Assembly: GCF_012927165.1 (NCBI RefSeq) | Contig: NZ_JABBGA010000022.1 | Span: forward strand, 1-64,000 | Length of the DNA: 64,000 bases | Direction of reading: 5' to 3' | Source of the DNA: Zoogloea dura | GTDB lineage: Bacteria; Pseudomonadota; Gammaproteobacteria; Burkholderiales; Rhodocyclaceae | Shown: in pieces, positions 1-9,968 of the stretch | How the letters are laid out: each line of letters starts with the position of its first letter | Position numbering within the stretch: the stretch's first letter is position 1 | The notes under the pieces: generated by a model | What the model was told of the DNA's origin: nothing | Seen by the model: the letters and a program-made list of their open reading frames with translations, nothing else | Databases searched by the model: none | Made by a program: the position numbers and the translations under genes

Positions 1-321
1 CAGCTGTGCGAGGACTACCCGGGGCAGATCATCAACATCCACCACAGCTTCCTGCCGAGCTTCGTGGGGGCCAAGCCCTACCACCAGGCCCACGCGAAGG
101 GGGTGAAGCTGATCGGTGCGACCTGCCACTACGTGACGAGCGAGCTGGACCAGGGCCCGATCATCGAGCAGGACGTGATCCGGGTGGACCACTCGGATGC
201 GCCGGACGATCTGGTGCGCTACGGCAAGGACATCGAGAAGGCGGTGCTGGCGCGGGGTCTGCGTTACCACCTGGAGGACCGCGTGCTGGTCCATGGCAAC
301 AAGACTGTCGTCTTCCGCTGA
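1..321 (+). CDS. purU: Formyltetrahydrofolate deformylase, C-terminal part (cut by window edge)
   Basis: The reading frame is open from base 1 to a TGA and gives about 106 residues, the C-terminal third of PurU. The enzyme hydrolyses 10-formyl-THF to formate and THF. The segment contains [26 protein letters not shown] and DQGPII, typical of the formyltransferase catalytic fold; the His and Asp of the formyl-transfer site lie in these motifs. The start and the N-terminal ACT domain are outside the window. It sits 37 bp before mgdA on the same strand. In methylamine users such a gene fits disposal of C1 units as formate, so it is probably part of the methylamine operon rather than a purine-only gene; that role is inference. 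Confidence 0.93.
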   Translation, partial: QLCEDYPGQIINIHHSFLPSFVGAKPYHQAHAKGVKLIGATCHYVTSELDQGPIIEQDVIRVDHSDAPDDLVRYGKDIEKAVLARGLRYHLEDRVLVHGNKTVVFR

Positions 322-358
322 GCCCCTACGAACCCAACACAGAGACTGAGGAATCACC

Positions 359-1600
359 ATGCCCTGGCGTCTCCTGCGCTTCGCGCTCAACAAGAAGCAT
401 CCCGAACCGCGGATGTTCAACTTTCACGAAAAGCTCAAGTCGAGCTACGACGTGGTCATCATCGGTGCCGGCGGACACGGCCTGGCGGCGGCCTATTACC
501 TGGCCCGCGACTACGGCATCACCAATGTCTGCGTGCTCGAGAAGGGCTACATCGGCGGTGGCAACACCGGCCGCAACACCACCATCATCCGCTCCAACTA
601 CCTCACCCCCGAGGGCGTCAAGTTCTACGACGAGTCGGTCAATCTGTGGCAGGACCTGTCGGATGACTTTGACCTTAACCTGTTCTACGCCAACCGCGGC
701 CACTTCACCCTGGCCCACACGGACTCCGCCCTGCGCACCATGCGCTGGCGTGCCGAGGTGAACAAGCACTACGGGGTGGACTCCGAGGTGGTCGGCCCCG
801 AGGTGGTGAAGGAAGCTGCGCCGATGATCGACATCAGCTGCGGCGGCCACGCCCCCATCCTCGGCGCCCTGTACCACGCGCCGGGCTCGGTGGCCCGCCA
901 TGACGCGGTGGCCTGGGGCTACGGCCGCGGCGCCGACCAGCGTGGCGTGGAGATCCACCAGCAGACCGAAGTGCTCGGCATCGACGTGCAGGCCGGCAAG
1001 GTCAAGGGCGTCAAGACCTCCCGCGGCTACATCTCTACCAACAAGGTGCTGTGCGCCGTGGCAGGCTCCACCCCGCGCATCCTGAAGATGGTGGACGTCA
1101 AGTCGCCGATCTACATCCACCCGCTGCAGGCCATGGTCAGCGAGCCGATCAAGCCCTGGCTCGACCCCATCCTGGTGTCCGGCAGCCTGCACGTCTACAT
1201 CAGCCAGTCCGCCCGCGGCGAACTGGTGATGGGCGCCTCCCTGGACCCTTACGAACTCCATGGCACCCGCTCCACCCTCGACTTCGTCGAAGGCCTCACC
1301 ACCCACATGCTGGAGATGTTCCCTTTCCTCTCCAACGTGAAGGTGATGCGCCAGTGGGCCGGCATGGCCGACATGACCCCCGACTTCGCCCCGGTGATGG
1401 GCAAGACCCCGGTGGAGGGCTTCTACCTGGATTCCGGCTGGGGTACCTGGGGCTTCAAGGCCACACCGGTGTGCGGCAAGACCATGGCCCACACCGTGGC
1501 CACCGACAGCGACCACCCCCTGATCACCGGCTTCTCCCTGGACCGCTTCCGCAACTACGCCCTCACCGGCGAAAAGGGCGCGGCGAGCGTCGGTCACTGA
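359..1600 (+). CDS. mgdA: N-methylglutamate dehydrogenase subunit A (sarcosine oxidase beta-like)
   Basis: 413 residues. An FAD dinucleotide-binding motif (VVIIGAGGHGLAAAYYLA) lies near residues 32-49, followed by a DAO fold. The stretch GALYH..GSVARHD (about 169-182) is where the sarcosine oxidase beta family carries its covalent FMN histidine; His173 and His181 are both present. The start is supported by a GAGG ribosome site 7-10 bp upstream. By sequence alone it is a SoxB homologue. The context (soxD- and soxA-like genes, then gmaS and a three-gene glutamate-synthase-like set) marks it as the N-methylglutamate dehydrogenase subunit that oxidises N-methylglutamate to glutamate and a C1 unit. 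A true sarcosine oxidase is the main alternative, made unlikely by gmaS/mgs. Confidence 0.88.
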   Translation: MPWRLLRFALNKKHPEPRMFNFHEKLKSSYDVVIIGAGGHGLAAAYYLARDYGITNVCVLEKGYIGGGNTGRNTTIIRSNYLTPEGVKFYDESVNLWQDLSDDFDLNLFYANRGHFTLAHTDSALRTMRWRAEVNKHYGVDSEVVGPEVVKEAAPMIDISCGGHAPILGALYHAPGSVARHDAVAWGYGRGADQRGVEIHQQTEVLGIDVQAGKVKGVKTSRGYISTNKVLCAVAGSTPRILKMVDVKSPIYIHPLQAMVSEPIKPWLDPILVSGSLHVYISQSARGELVMGASLDPYELHGTRSTLDFVEGLTTHMLEMFPFLSNVKVMRQWAGMADMTPDFAPVMGKTPVEGFYLDSGWGTWGFKATPVCGKTMAHTVATDSDHPLITGFSLDRFRNYALTGEKGAASVGH

Positions 1601-1613
1601 GAGGAAACCCGCA

Positions 1614-1871
1614 ATGAAGATCCTGAACTGCCCCCTCAACGGCCCCCGCCCGGTCTCCGAGTTCTTCTACTGGGGCGAAGTGCGCCCCATGCCGAACCCC
1701 GCCACCGCCAGCGACGAGGTCTGGGCCGACTACGTCTTCAACCGCAACGGCGCGCCCGGCGTGAAGAAGGAGTGGTGGTGCCACACCCCCAGCAACACCT
1801 GGTTCATCGCCGAACGTGACACCGAGAAGGATGTCGTTGTGCGCACCTATTTTTACGAGGGAGAAGACTGA
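1614..1871 (+). CDS. mgdB: N-methylglutamate dehydrogenase subunit B (sarcosine oxidase delta-like)
   Basis: 85-residue small subunit, 13 bp after mgdA. Its stop shares one base with the start of the next gene (TGATG), so it is translationally coupled. The family signature is clear: N-terminal CP..GPR, central WADYVF.RN and a C-terminal W.H......WF..ERDT. In classical SoxD a zinc ion is held by a CPxC pair plus a His/Cys pair; here the second cysteine of the first pair is Asn (CPLNG) and the HTxxC position reads HTPSN, so at least two zinc ligands appear lost. The protein probably keeps only a structural role between the large subunits. Whether this loss is general in MgdB I cannot judge from sequence alone. 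Confidence 0.87.
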   Translation: MKILNCPLNGPRPVSEFFYWGEVRPMPNPATASDEVWADYVFNRNGAPGVKKEWWCHTPSNTWFIAERDTEKDVVVRTYFYEGED

Positions 1872-4800
1872 TGCGTTTGCCCGCCACCAGCGGCGAGTGG
1901 ATCGACCGCTCCCGCCCCGTCGAATTCAGCTTCGAAGGCCGCAGCTACAAGGGCTACGAAGGTGACACCGTCAGCTCCGCCCTGTGGGGCGCCGATGCGC
2001 GCGTCCTCGGCCGCAGCTTCAAGTACCACCGGCCGCGCGGCGTGCTGTCGCTGGCCAACCATGACACCAACGCCCTGCACCAGTGGGGCGGCATCCCCAA
2101 CATCCGCTCGGACGTGACGCCCCTCGTCGCCGGCATGGCCCTGACCGCGGTGAATACCTTCGGCGGCCTGGAGGCCGACAAGGGCCGCCACCTGGGCAAG
2201 ATATCCTCCCTGCTGCCGGTCGGCTTCTACTACAAGGCCTTCCACAGCAAGAAGCTCTTCCCCATGTGGGAGCGCATGTTCCGCTTCATGACCGGCCTCG
2301 GCCGGGTTGATGTGAACATGCCCCACCGCCGCACCCCCAAGGCCTACGACTTCTGCGACGTGCTGGTCATTGGCGCCGGCCCCTCCGGCCTGTCGGCCGC
2401 GCTGGCCGCGGCGGAGCAGGGCGCCGAGGTGGTGGTGGTGGATGAGAACGCCCGCGCCGGCGGCAGCGCCGGCTACCAGCTGGGCAATGACGCCAGCCGC
2501 CGTCGCCTGCTCGACAGCCTGCTTGCCCGGGTCGCCGCCGAGCCGCGCATCCGCGTGCTCACCGCCACCTACGCGGCCGGTTACTACAAGGACCACTGGA
2601 TTCCCCTGGTCAGTGCGGAGCGCATGCTCAAGATGCGCGCCGGCAGCGTGGTGCTGGCCAGTGGCGCCTTCGAGCAGCCCGCGGTCTTCCACAACAACGA
2701 TCTGCCCGGCGTGATGCTGGCCAGCGCCGCCCAGCGCCTGATGTACCGCTACGGCGTGAAGCCGATTAACAAGGCCGTGGTGCTGGTCGCCAACGCCGAC
2801 GGCTACCGGGCCGCCCTCGACCTGCAGGCCAACGGCGTCAGCGTGGCGGCGGTGGTCGATCTGCGCGCCGGCAGCGGCAGCGCCGACCCCCTGGCCCGCG
2901 TGCTGCAGCAGTCCGGCGTGGAAGTGCTGGTCGGCCACGCGGTGGTGGAAGGCATCGCCGACGCCAAGGGCCTGTGTGCCGGCGCCCGCATCGCCGCCCT
3001 GCAGGCCGACGGCACGCCGGCCGCCCAGCGCCGCGACATCGCCTGCGACGGCATCCTGATGAGCACCGGCTGGGCGCCCGCCGCCAACCTGCTGTACCAG
3101 GCCGGCACCCGCATGCGCTACGACAAGTCCGTCGAACAATTCGTCCCCGACGTGCTGCCGGAGGGCGTGTTCGCCTGCGGTCGCGTCAATGGGGTGCATG
3201 AGCTGTCCCGCCGCGTCGCCGACGGCAGCCGGGCCGGCAGCCATGCCGCCGCGGCCGCCGGTTTCGGCAGCGCCACCGGCGAGGCCCTGCCGCCCGAGCT
3301 GGAGAGCCCCAGCCACCCCTGGCCGATCGTCGACCACCCGGCCGGCAAGAACTTCGTCGATTTCGACGAGGACCTGCAGCTCAAGGATTTCCGCAACGCC
3401 GTGCAGGAGGGCTTCGACAACATCGAGCTGCTCAAGCGCTTCTCCACCAACGGCATGGGCCCCAGCCAGGGCAAGCACTCCAACATGAACGGGCTGCGCA
3501 TCCTGGCCCGCCTCACCGGCAAGGAGCCGCAGCAGGTCGGCACCACCACCGCGCGCCCCTTCTACCACCCGGTCCCGATGGCCATCCTGGCCGGCCGCGG
3601 CTTCAGCCCGGAGCGCGCCACCCCGCTGGCTAGCCGCCACGACGCCCTGGGCGCCAAGTGGATGCCCGCCGGTGTGTGGCAGCGCCCCGAGTATTACCAG
3701 GTGGCGGGCAAGGACCGCCTCGCCTGCATCCGCGAGGAAGCCCATGCGGTGCGCAATGCAGTGGGCCTGATCGACGTGGGCACCCTCGGCAAGCTGGAAG
3801 TCATCGGCCCCCAGGCCGCCGAATTCCTCGAGCGGGTCTACACCTCCAACTACGCCAACCTCAAGGTCGGCATGACCCGCTACGCGGTGATGTGCGACGA
3901 GTCTGGCGTGGTCATCGACGACGGCGTGGTGGCCCGCCTGGCGGACGACCATTTCTACTTCACCACCACCACCTCCGGCGCCGCCACCATCTACCGCGAG
4001 CTGTCGCGCCTCAACACCATGTGGCGGCTGGACTGCGGCATCGTCAATCACACCGGCGCCTTCGCCGCGGTGAACCTGGCCGGGCCGAAGTCCCGCGAGG
4101 TGCTGGCCGGCCTCACCGGCATGGACCTGTCGGCGGCCGCCTTCCCCTACCTGGCGGTGCGCGAGGGCGAGGTGGCCGGCATCGCTGCCCGCCTGATGCG
4201 GGTCGGCTTCGTCGGCGAGTGGGGCTACGAGATCCACGTGCCGGCCGCCAGCGGCGGCGCCCTGTGGGACGCCCTGATGAAGGCCGGTGCCGGCGGCGGC
4301 ATCCGCCCCTTCGGCGTGGAGGCCCAGCGTCTGCTGCGCCTGGAGAAGGGCCACATCATCATCAGCCAGGACACCGACGGCCTCACCACGCCGCTGGATG
4401 TGGGCATGGAGTGGGCCCTCAAGATGAACAAGCCCTTCTTTGTCGGTCAGCGCAGCCTGTCCGCCGTGGCCAAGCTGCCGCGCAAGCAGAAGCTGGTGGG
4501 CATCGCCTTCCCGGCGGGCCACAGCGGCCCGCTGCCCCTGGAATGCAACCTGGTCATCGCCGGCGGCGACATCGCCGGGCGGGTCACCAGCATCGCCTAC
4601 AGCCCGACCCTCGGCCACGCCATCGGCCTCGCCTTCGTGCGGCCCGATCTGGCGAGCCCGGGCGGCAGCGTGTCCATCCGCCTGTCCGACGGGGCCATGG
4701 TGCAGGCCAAGGTCAGCGCCACGCCCTTCTACGACCCGGACAACCAGCGTCAAAAGGACGAACCGCCGGCCGGCCAGGCCAGCCCGCTGGTGTCGGCTAA

Positions 4801-5398
4801 CGGCGGGGCGGTGAGCCCGGTGGCCGAAGGTGTGGCTGCGACCCTGCTGGAGCCGGTCCGCCAGTCCGCCGCGGCCCAGGTGCTGGGGATTGCCGATGTC
4901 TCCCGCAGCGCCCGCATCGGCTGCAAGGGCCCCGACGCCACCGCCTGGCTGCAGGCCCTCGGCCTGCCCATCCCGGCCCAGCCCAACAGCTGGCTGCCGC
5001 TGGATGGCGGCGGCCTGATCGCCCGCCTGGGCTTCACCGAATTCCTCGTCGAAGGCCCGGATGCGCTGATCGCGCCCCTCGCCGCGGCGCCCCGTGGCCC
5101 CGGTGTGTATCCGGTGCTGCGCCAGGACGCCGCCCTGGTGCTCGGCGGCAGCCGTCTCGACGAGCTGCTGCGCCAGACCTGCAACGTGAATTTCCGCCCC
5201 CGCGACCCGGCCCAGCGGCCGGTGGTGCTGACCAGCATGGTCGGCGTCGGGGTGACGGTGATCCCCGAAACGCGCAATGGCCGTCCCTTCGTCCGCATCT
5301 GGAGCGACGGCACTTACGGACCTTACCTGTGGGAGACCCTGCTCGGGATAGCTATCGAGCTGGGCGGAGGCGCCGTGGCGCCCCACAGCTTCAACTGA
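1871..5398 (+). CDS. mgdC: N-methylglutamate dehydrogenase, fused alpha (MgdC) and gamma (MgdD) subunits
   Basis: 1175 residues, against about 950-1000 for the usual SoxA/MgdC. Domains in order: N-terminal SoxA ferredoxin-like region (1-100, [11 protein letters not shown]); a pyridine-nucleotide/FAD Rossmann domain ([14 protein letters not shown] near 164); a GcvT-like THF-binding aminomethyltransferase domain (about 600-960, [15 protein letters not shown]); then about 190 extra residues (from about 985) that resemble the separate gamma subunit SoxG/MgdD ([13 protein letters not shown], ..[11 protein letters not shown]). No separate soxG-like gene follows; the next gene is gmaS. The predicted role is to hand the methyl carbon to THF as methylene-THF. 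The frame is open throughout, so the fusion does not depend on a frameshift. A long open frame on the other strand is a codon-bias shadow. Confidence 0.9.
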   Translation: MRLPATSGEWIDRSRPVEFSFEGRSYKGYEGDTVSSALWGADARVLGRSFKYHRPRGVLSLANHDTNALHQWGGIPNIRSDVTPLVAGMALTAVNTFGGLEADKGRHLGKISSLLPVGFYYKAFHSKKLFPMWERMFRFMTGLGRVDVNMPHRRTPKAYDFCDVLVIGAGPSGLSAALAAAEQGAEVVVVDENARAGGSAGYQLGNDASRRRLLDSLLARVAAEPRIRVLTATYAAGYYKDHWIPLVSAERMLKMRAGSVVLASGAFEQPAVFHNNDLPGVMLASAAQRLMYRYGVKPINKAVVLVANADGYRAALDLQANGVSVAAVVDLRAGSGSADPLARVLQQSGVEVLVGHAVVEGIADAKGLCAGARIAALQADGTPAAQRRDIACDGILMSTGWAPAANLLYQAGTRMRYDKSVEQFVPDVLPEGVFACGRVNGVHELSRRVADGSRAGSHAAAAAGFGSATGEALPPELESPSHPWPIVDHPAGKNFVDFDEDLQLKDFRNAVQEGFDNIELLKRFSTNGMGPSQGKHSNMNGLRILARLTGKEPQQVGTTTARPFYHPVPMAILAGRGFSPERATPLASRHDALGAKWMPAGVWQRPEYYQVAGKDRLACIREEAHAVRNAVGLIDVGTLGKLEVIGPQAAEFLERVYTSNYANLKVGMTRYAVMCDESGVVIDDGVVARLADDHFYFTTTTSGAATIYRELSRLNTMWRLDCGIVNHTGAFAAVNLAGPKSREVLAGLTGMDLSAAAFPYLAVREGEVAGIAARLMRVGFVGEWGYEIHVPAASGGALWDALMKAGAGGGIRPFGVEAQRLLRLEKGHIIISQDTDGLTTPLDVGMEWALKMNKPFFVGQRSLSAVAKLPRKQKLVGIAFPAGHSGPLPLECNLVIAGGDIAGRVTSIAYSPTLGHAIGLAFVRPDLASPGGSVSIRLSDGAMVQAKVSATPFYDPDNQRQKDEPPAGQASPLVSANGGAVSPVAEGVAATLLEPVRQSAAAQVLGIADVSRSARIGCKGPDATAWLQALGLPIPAQPNSWLPLDGGGLIARLGFTEFLVEGPDALIAPLAAAPRGPGVYPVLRQDAALVLGGSRLDELLRQTCNVNFRPRDPAQRPVVLTSMVGVGVTVIPETRNGRPFVRIWSDGTYGPYLWETLLGIAIELGGGAVAPHSFN

Positions 5399-5451
5399 TC
5401 GCCCCAATCGTCTCAATCGCCCGAACCCAAACCATTCTCAGGAGAGCGGCA

Positions 5452-6780
5452 ATGACGCCCACAGAAGCCAAGCAGTTTCTTGCAGACAACGGAGTCAAGT
5501 ATGTACTTGCCCAGTTTGTCGACATCCACGGCACCGCCAAGACCAAGTCGGTCCCGGCCGCCCATTTCGAAGACATCCTCACCACCGGCGCCGGCTTTGC
5601 AGGCTTCGCAGTGTGGGGCCTGGGCATCGAGCCCAACGGCCCGGACTTCATGGCCATCGGCGACTTGTCGACCCTGACCCTGGTGCCCTGGCAGCCCGGC
5701 TACGCCCGCATCGCCTGCGACGGCCACGTGAAGGGCGAGCCGTGGCCCCTGGACACCCGCGTGGTGCTCAAGGACCAGGTGAAGCGCCTGGAGGCCAAGG
5801 GCTACACCTTCTTCACCGGGCTGGAGCCGGAATTCTCCCTGCTCAAGAAGGATGCCAACGGCAACATCATCCCGACCGACCCGACCGACACGCTGCCGAA
5901 GCCCTGCTACGACTACAAGGGCCTGTCGCGCAACCGCGAGTTCCTCGAAACCCTCACCGACAGCCTCCGCGAGGTGGACGTGGACGTCTATCAGATCGAC
6001 CACGAGGACGCCAACGGCCAGTTCGAGATCAACTACACCTACGCCGACTGCCTGACCTCCGCCGACCATTACCTGCTGTTCAAGATGGCCGCCTCGGAGA
6101 TCGCCAACGATCTGGGCATGATCTGCTCCTTCATGCCCAAGCCCTTCGCCAACCGGCCGGGCAACGGCATGCACATCCACATGTCGATCGGTGACGGCAA
6201 GACCAACCTGTTCGCCGACAAGAGCGACAAGCGCGGCCTCGGCCTGTCCAAGCTGGCCTACCAGTTCCTGGGCGGCATCCTGGCCCACGCCCCGGCCCTG
6301 GCGGCGATCTGCGCCCCCACGGTGAACAGCTACAAGCGCCTGGTGGTCGGCCGCTCCCTGACCGGCGCCACCTGGGCCCCGGCCTACATCAGCTACGGCG
6401 ACAACAACCGCTCGTCGATGGTGCGCATCCCCCACGGCCGTCTCGAGCTGCGCCTGCCGGACGGCGCCTGCAACCCCTACCTGGCCACCGCCGCGGTCAT
6501 CGCCGCCGGCCTGGACGGCATCGAGCGCGACCTGGACCCGGGCGAACCCCACAACCAGAACCTGTACGCCCTGAGCCCCGAGGAACTGAAGGCCGCCGGC
6601 ATCGAGATCCTGCCGCAGAACCTCCACGAGGCCCTCGCCGCGCTGGAGAAGGACACCGTGCTGTGCAAGGCCCTCGGCCCCGTCGCCGGCGAGTTCCTGC
6701 GCCTCAAGCACATGGAGTGGGTCGAGTACATGCGCCACGTGTCCGACTGGGAAATCAAGAACTACCTGGAATTCTTCTGA
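5452..6780 (+). CDS. gmaS: Gamma-glutamylmethylamide synthetase (type III glutamine synthetase-like)
   Basis: 442 residues. An upstream in-frame extension overlapping mgdC exists, but GGAGAG lies 5-10 bp before the ATG at 5452, which I take as the start. It has the glutamine synthetase fold: N-terminal beta-grasp with [14 protein letters not shown], then GLEPEFSLL (metal-binding glutamates), [14 protein letters not shown] and the C-terminal [21 protein letters not shown] block. The enzyme is expected to join glutamate and methylamine with ATP, giving gamma-glutamylmethylamide. Plain glutamine synthetase activity is possible on sequence, but its place between mgd and mgs genes supports the methylamine role. 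It is followed by a strong hairpin. Confidence 0.9.
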   Translation: MTPTEAKQFLADNGVKYVLAQFVDIHGTAKTKSVPAAHFEDILTTGAGFAGFAVWGLGIEPNGPDFMAIGDLSTLTLVPWQPGYARIACDGHVKGEPWPLDTRVVLKDQVKRLEAKGYTFFTGLEPEFSLLKKDANGNIIPTDPTDTLPKPCYDYKGLSRNREFLETLTDSLREVDVDVYQIDHEDANGQFEINYTYADCLTSADHYLLFKMAASEIANDLGMICSFMPKPFANRPGNGMHIHMSIGDGKTNLFADKSDKRGLGLSKLAYQFLGGILAHAPALAAICAPTVNSYKRLVVGRSLTGATWAPAYISYGDNNRSSMVRIPHGRLELRLPDGACNPYLATAAVIAAGLDGIERDLDPGEPHNQNLYALSPEELKAAGIEILPQNLHEALAALEKDTVLCKALGPVAGEFLRLKHMEWVEYMRHVSDWEIKNYLEFF

Positions 6781-6786
6781 TGCCCC

Positions 6787-6814
6787 TGTAGGGGCGGCTG
6801 AAGCCGCCCCTACA
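6787..6814 (+). terminator. Strong hairpin between gmaS and mgsA
   Basis: A perfect 12-bp inverted repeat (TGTAGGGGCGGC and its complement) closes a TGAA loop 6 bp after the gmaS stop. No T-tract follows, so it may be an attenuator or mRNA-stabilising element rather than a full terminator. The same TGTAG..GCGGCTGAAGCCGC theme recurs near 27641 and, inverted in the centre, near 48558, so it may be a dispersed repeat. Confidence 0.55.
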
Positions 6815-6881
6815 CAAGACCCAAGGCCCAGGCCCGGATCAAACGCAAACGAATCGAAGCATTAACGAAGGAGAAACAAGC

Positions 6882-7790
6882 ATGTGTGGAATCGTCGGAT
6901 TGCTGGTGAAGACACCGGCCCTGCGGGAAAAGCTCGGCGAACTGATGGTGCCGATGCTCATCGGCATGACCGAGCGTGGCCCCGACTCCGCCGGTCTGGC
7001 GGTGTTCGGCAACCCGCTGGCGGAAAATGAACGGAAGATCAGCGTCTATTCCGGCCTCACCGAGGACGGCGCCGACTTCAACTGGCTCGGCCTCGGCCAC
7101 GCCCTCAAGGAGCACCTGGGCGTCCAGGTCAGCGTCGAACCCAAGGGCAACCACGCCATCCTGAGCTTCGATGTGGCCCCGGCCATCGTCAAGCGCTGGA
7201 TCGCCGAGCACCACCCCAAGCTGCACATCCTGTCGACGGGGCGCAGCATCGACCTCTACAAGGACATCGGCACCCCGGCCGAGGTGGCGGCCCGCTACGG
7301 CTTTGCCGGCCTCACCGGCTCCCACCTGGTCGGCCACACCCGGATGGCCACCGAGTCCGCGGTGACCCCGGACCGGGCCCACCCTTTCACCGCCGGCGAG
7401 GACTTCTGCCTGGTGCATAACGGCTCCCTGTCCAACCCCAACGGCATCCGCCGCATGCTCGAGCCGCGGGGCATCCGCTTCGAGACCGACAACGACACCG
7501 AGGCCGCCTGCCGCTTCCTGGAATGGCGCCTGCGTGAAGGCGACGACCTGGAGACCGCGCTGCAGAAGGGCTTCGAGGAGCTGGACGGCTTCTTCACCTT
7601 CCTGATGGGCACCCCGGACAAGCTCGCCCTGATCCGCGACCCCTTTGCCTGCAAGCCCGCAGTGGTGGCCGAGACCGACGAGTACGTGGCCATTGCCTCC
7701 GAATTCCGGTCCCTGGCCCACCTGCCCGGCATCAAGCACGCCACTGTTTTCGAACCCGCGCCCGAGGAGATGTACGTATGGAACGCCTGA
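6882..7790 (+). CDS. mgsA: N-methylglutamate synthase subunit A (class II glutamine amidotransferase)
   Basis: 302 residues starting MCGIVGLL, so Cys2 becomes the N-terminal nucleophile of a class II glutamine amidotransferase after Met removal. Further motifs are RGPDSAG, GHTRMATES, HPF and HNGSLSNPN, the usual glutaminase pocket. A GGAG ribosome site precedes the start (AAGGAG at about 6868). It overlaps mgsB by 13 bp. In the N-methylglutamate pathway this subunit releases methylamine or transfers the methylamido group from gamma-glutamylmethylamide, so that N-methylglutamate is formed with 2-oxoglutarate. It corresponds to the N-terminal domain of the large subunit of glutamate synthase. 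Confidence 0.9.
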   Translation: MCGIVGLLVKTPALREKLGELMVPMLIGMTERGPDSAGLAVFGNPLAENERKISVYSGLTEDGADFNWLGLGHALKEHLGVQVSVEPKGNHAILSFDVAPAIVKRWIAEHHPKLHILSTGRSIDLYKDIGTPAEVAARYGFAGLTGSHLVGHTRMATESAVTPDRAHPFTAGEDFCLVHNGSLSNPNGIRRMLEPRGIRFETDNDTEAACRFLEWRLREGDDLETALQKGFEELDGFFTFLMGTPDKLALIRDPFACKPAVVAETDEYVAIASEFRSLAHLPGIKHATVFEPAPEEMYVWNA

Positions 7791-8467
7791 CCTTCGATCT
7801 CGCCACCACCCCCCTGCGCGAGCTCAACACCTTTCTGCACAACGACGCCAAGGCCGGCAAGACCAGCCAGGTGACCGTGCTCAACCCCGACGGCGCCCAC
7901 AACATTGCCGTCGGCCTGGACTGCCCGATCGCGGTGGACGTGGTCGGCCACGCCGGCTACTACGCCGGCGGCATGAACAAGTCAGCCACCGTCACCATCA
8001 CCGGCAGCGCCGGCACCGGTGTGGGCGAAAACATGATGAGCGGCAAGGTGCACGTCAAGGGCTTCGCCTCGAACGGCGCCGGGGCTTCCGCCCATGGTGG
8101 CCTGCTGGTCATCGAGGGCGATGCCGGCCTGCGCTGCGGCATCTCCCTGAAGGGCGGCGACATCGTCGTCGGCGGCTCGGTGGGCAGCTTCTCCGCCTTC
8201 ATGGCCCAGGCCGGCCGCATGGTCATCTGCGGCAACGCGGGCGACGCCCTCGGCGACTCCCTGTACGAGGCCGTGCTCTACGTGAAGGGCAGCGTCAAGT
8301 CCCTCGGCGCCGACGCCCAGTACGAGCCGATGAGCGAAGCCGACATCGCCGCCGTGGCCAGTCTGCTCGACCAGGCCGGCCTCGACCACGACCCGAAATC
8401 CTTCAAGCGCATCGCCTCCAAGCGTTCCCTGTACCACTGGAACGCCGACGCCAACCAGGAATACTGA
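7778..8467 (+). CDS. mgsB: N-methylglutamate synthase subunit B (GXGXG beta-helix domain)
   Basis: 229 residues. The protein is largely a right-handed beta-helix of the glutamate synthase C-terminal (GXGXG) type, with repeated glycine-rich turns such as ITGSAGTGVGENM, IEGDAGLRCG and ICGNAGDALGD. It matches the C-terminal structural domain of GltB as a free-standing subunit. Its start lies inside mgsA (13-bp overlap), which argues for coupled translation and an MgsABC complex. It has no catalytic residues of its own; it likely holds the glutaminase and FMN subunits together. An equivalent GlxC protein of other clusters is the main alternative name. Confidence 0.88.
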   Translation: MERLTFDLATTPLRELNTFLHNDAKAGKTSQVTVLNPDGAHNIAVGLDCPIAVDVVGHAGYYAGGMNKSATVTITGSAGTGVGENMMSGKVHVKGFASNGAGASAHGGLLVIEGDAGLRCGISLKGGDIVVGGSVGSFSAFMAQAGRMVICGNAGDALGDSLYEAVLYVKGSVKSLGADAQYEPMSEADIAAVASLLDQAGLDHDPKSFKRIASKRSLYHWNADANQEY

Positions 8468-8508
8468 GCCCGCGGCTCGCGCCCACCCGGACCACCAAGG
8501 ATACGATC

Positions 8509-9870
8509 ATGGAAACCAAACCCGTGCAATTCAAGAACCTCTCCCGCGAGGAGTCCTACGGCTACGACCGCAAGACCCTCGACTACATCCGCAACGCTGC
8601 CGCCCACGGGTTGTACGAGATCCGCGGCATGGGCGCCAAGCGCAAGCTGCCCAACTTCGACGACCTGGTCTTCCTTGGCGCGTCCATGTCCCGTTACCCG
8701 CTGGAGGGCTACCGGGAGAAGTGCATCACCAAGACCCTGCTCGGCACCCGCTTCGCCAAGAAGCCGATCGAGCTGGAGATCCCCATCACCATCGCCGGCA
8801 TGAGCTTCGGCGCCCTGTCGGCCAACGTGAAAGAATCCCTGGGCCTGGCCGCCACCGAGATGGGCACCTCCACCACCACCGGTGACGGCGGCATGACCCA
8901 GGAAGAGCGCCGCTCCTCGAAGACCCTGATCTACCAGTGCCTGCCCTCCCGCTACGGCTTCAACCCGGACGACCTGCGCAAGGCCGACGCCATCGAAGTG
9001 GTGATCGGCCAGGGCGCCAAGCCGGGCGGCGGCGGCATGCTGCTGGGCCAGAAGGTGAACCCCCGCGTCGCCAAGATGCGTACCCTGCCGGAAGGTGTGG
9101 ACCAGCGCTCGGCCTGCCGTCACCCGGACTGGACCGGCCCGGATGACCTGGCCATCAAGATCCAGGAGCTGCGCGAGATCACCGACTGGGAAAAGCCCAT
9201 CTACGTCAAGGTCGGCGCGACCCGCACCTTCAACGACGTCAAGCTGGCCGTCCATTCCGGTGCCGACGTGGTGGTGGTGGATGGCATGCAGGGCGGCACC
9301 GCGGCCACCCAGACCTGCTTCATCGAGCACGTCGGCATTCCGACCCTGGCCGCTGTGCGCCAGGCCGTCAATGCCCTGGAAGACCTCGACATGAAGGGCA
9401 AGGTCCAGCTCATCGTCTCCGGCGGCATCCGCACCGGCGCCGACGTGGCCAAGGCCCTCGCCATGGGCGCCGACGCGGTGGCCATCGGCCAGGGCGTGCT
9501 GGTGGCCCTCGGCTGCAACGGCGAGACCTACTTCCAGAACGGCGCCCACCACGAAGCCATCGCCGACTACAACGCCCTCGGCACCGCGCCGGGCTTCTGC
9601 CACCACTGCCACACCGGCAAGTGCCCGGTCGGCATCACCACCCAGGACGCCATCCTGGAGCAGCGCCTGTCGCCGGCGGTGGGGGCCAAGCACCTCAAGA
9701 ACTACCTCAAGACCCTGAACATGGAGCTCACCACCATCGCCCGGGCCTGCGGCAAGCAGAACGTGCATCACCTGGAGCCGGAAGACCTGGTCGCCCTGAC
9801 CATCGAAGCCGCCGCCATGGCCGGTGTGCCCCTGGCCGGCACCAACTGGATCCCCGGCCGGGGCTTCTGA
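8509..9870 (+). CDS. mgsC: N-methylglutamate synthase subunit C (FMN/Fe-S glutamate synthase domain)
   Basis: 453 residues from the ATG at 8509, with AAGGA 7-11 bp upstream; a longer in-frame extension overlaps mgsB and is not supported. The protein is a TIM-barrel FMN-binding glutamate synthase domain: GMSFGALSANVK, GDGGM, GQGAKPGGGGMLLG, VVVDGMQGGTAAT, SGGIRTGADVAKALAMGAD (phosphate-binding barrel end) and CHHCHTGKCPVGITTQ, the cysteine cluster for an iron-sulfur centre. It should carry out the reductive part of N-methylglutamate synthesis. A clear rho-independent terminator follows 52 bp downstream, closing the mgs unit. Confidence 0.9.
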   Translation: METKPVQFKNLSREESYGYDRKTLDYIRNAAAHGLYEIRGMGAKRKLPNFDDLVFLGASMSRYPLEGYREKCITKTLLGTRFAKKPIELEIPITIAGMSFGALSANVKESLGLAATEMGTSTTTGDGGMTQEERRSSKTLIYQCLPSRYGFNPDDLRKADAIEVVIGQGAKPGGGGMLLGQKVNPRVAKMRTLPEGVDQRSACRHPDWTGPDDLAIKIQELREITDWEKPIYVKVGATRTFNDVKLAVHSGADVVVVDGMQGGTAATQTCFIEHVGIPTLAAVRQAVNALEDLDMKGKVQLIVSGGIRTGADVAKALAMGADAVAIGQGVLVALGCNGETYFQNGAHHEAIADYNALGTAPGFCHHCHTGKCPVGITTQDAILEQRLSPAVGAKHLKNYLKTLNMELTTIARACGKQNVHHLEPEDLVALTIEAAAMAGVPLAGTNWIPGRGF

Positions 9871-9921
9871 TCCCGGCCCACCCCAGCAAGTTTCTCCCTC
9901 TCGCCTCGCAAGGCGTTTTGC

Positions 9922-9952
9922 CGGGGCGGCCCTTGGGTCGCCCCGCTTTTTT
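9922..9952 (+). terminator. Rho-independent terminator after mgsC
   Basis: CGGGGCG pairs with CGCCCCG, with an extended inner stem (CCC/GGG plus one G-T pair) and a very short loop, followed directly by C and six T. It lies 52 bp after the mgsC stop and 17 bp before the folD start. Confidence 0.85.
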
Positions 9953-9968
9953 GCAGGAAATCCGATTC

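Noticed and set aside
359-5398. Plain heterotetrameric sarcosine oxidase operon
   Set aside because: Immediate linkage with gmaS and mgsABC points to N-methylglutamate dehydrogenase; glyA, usual with sarcosine oxidase, is absent from the cluster.
1853-5416. 1187-residue open frame antisense to mgdC
   Set aside because: Low-complexity His/Gly/Val/Asp-rich translation produced by GC-rich codon bias; no domain, while the + strand has full family motifs.
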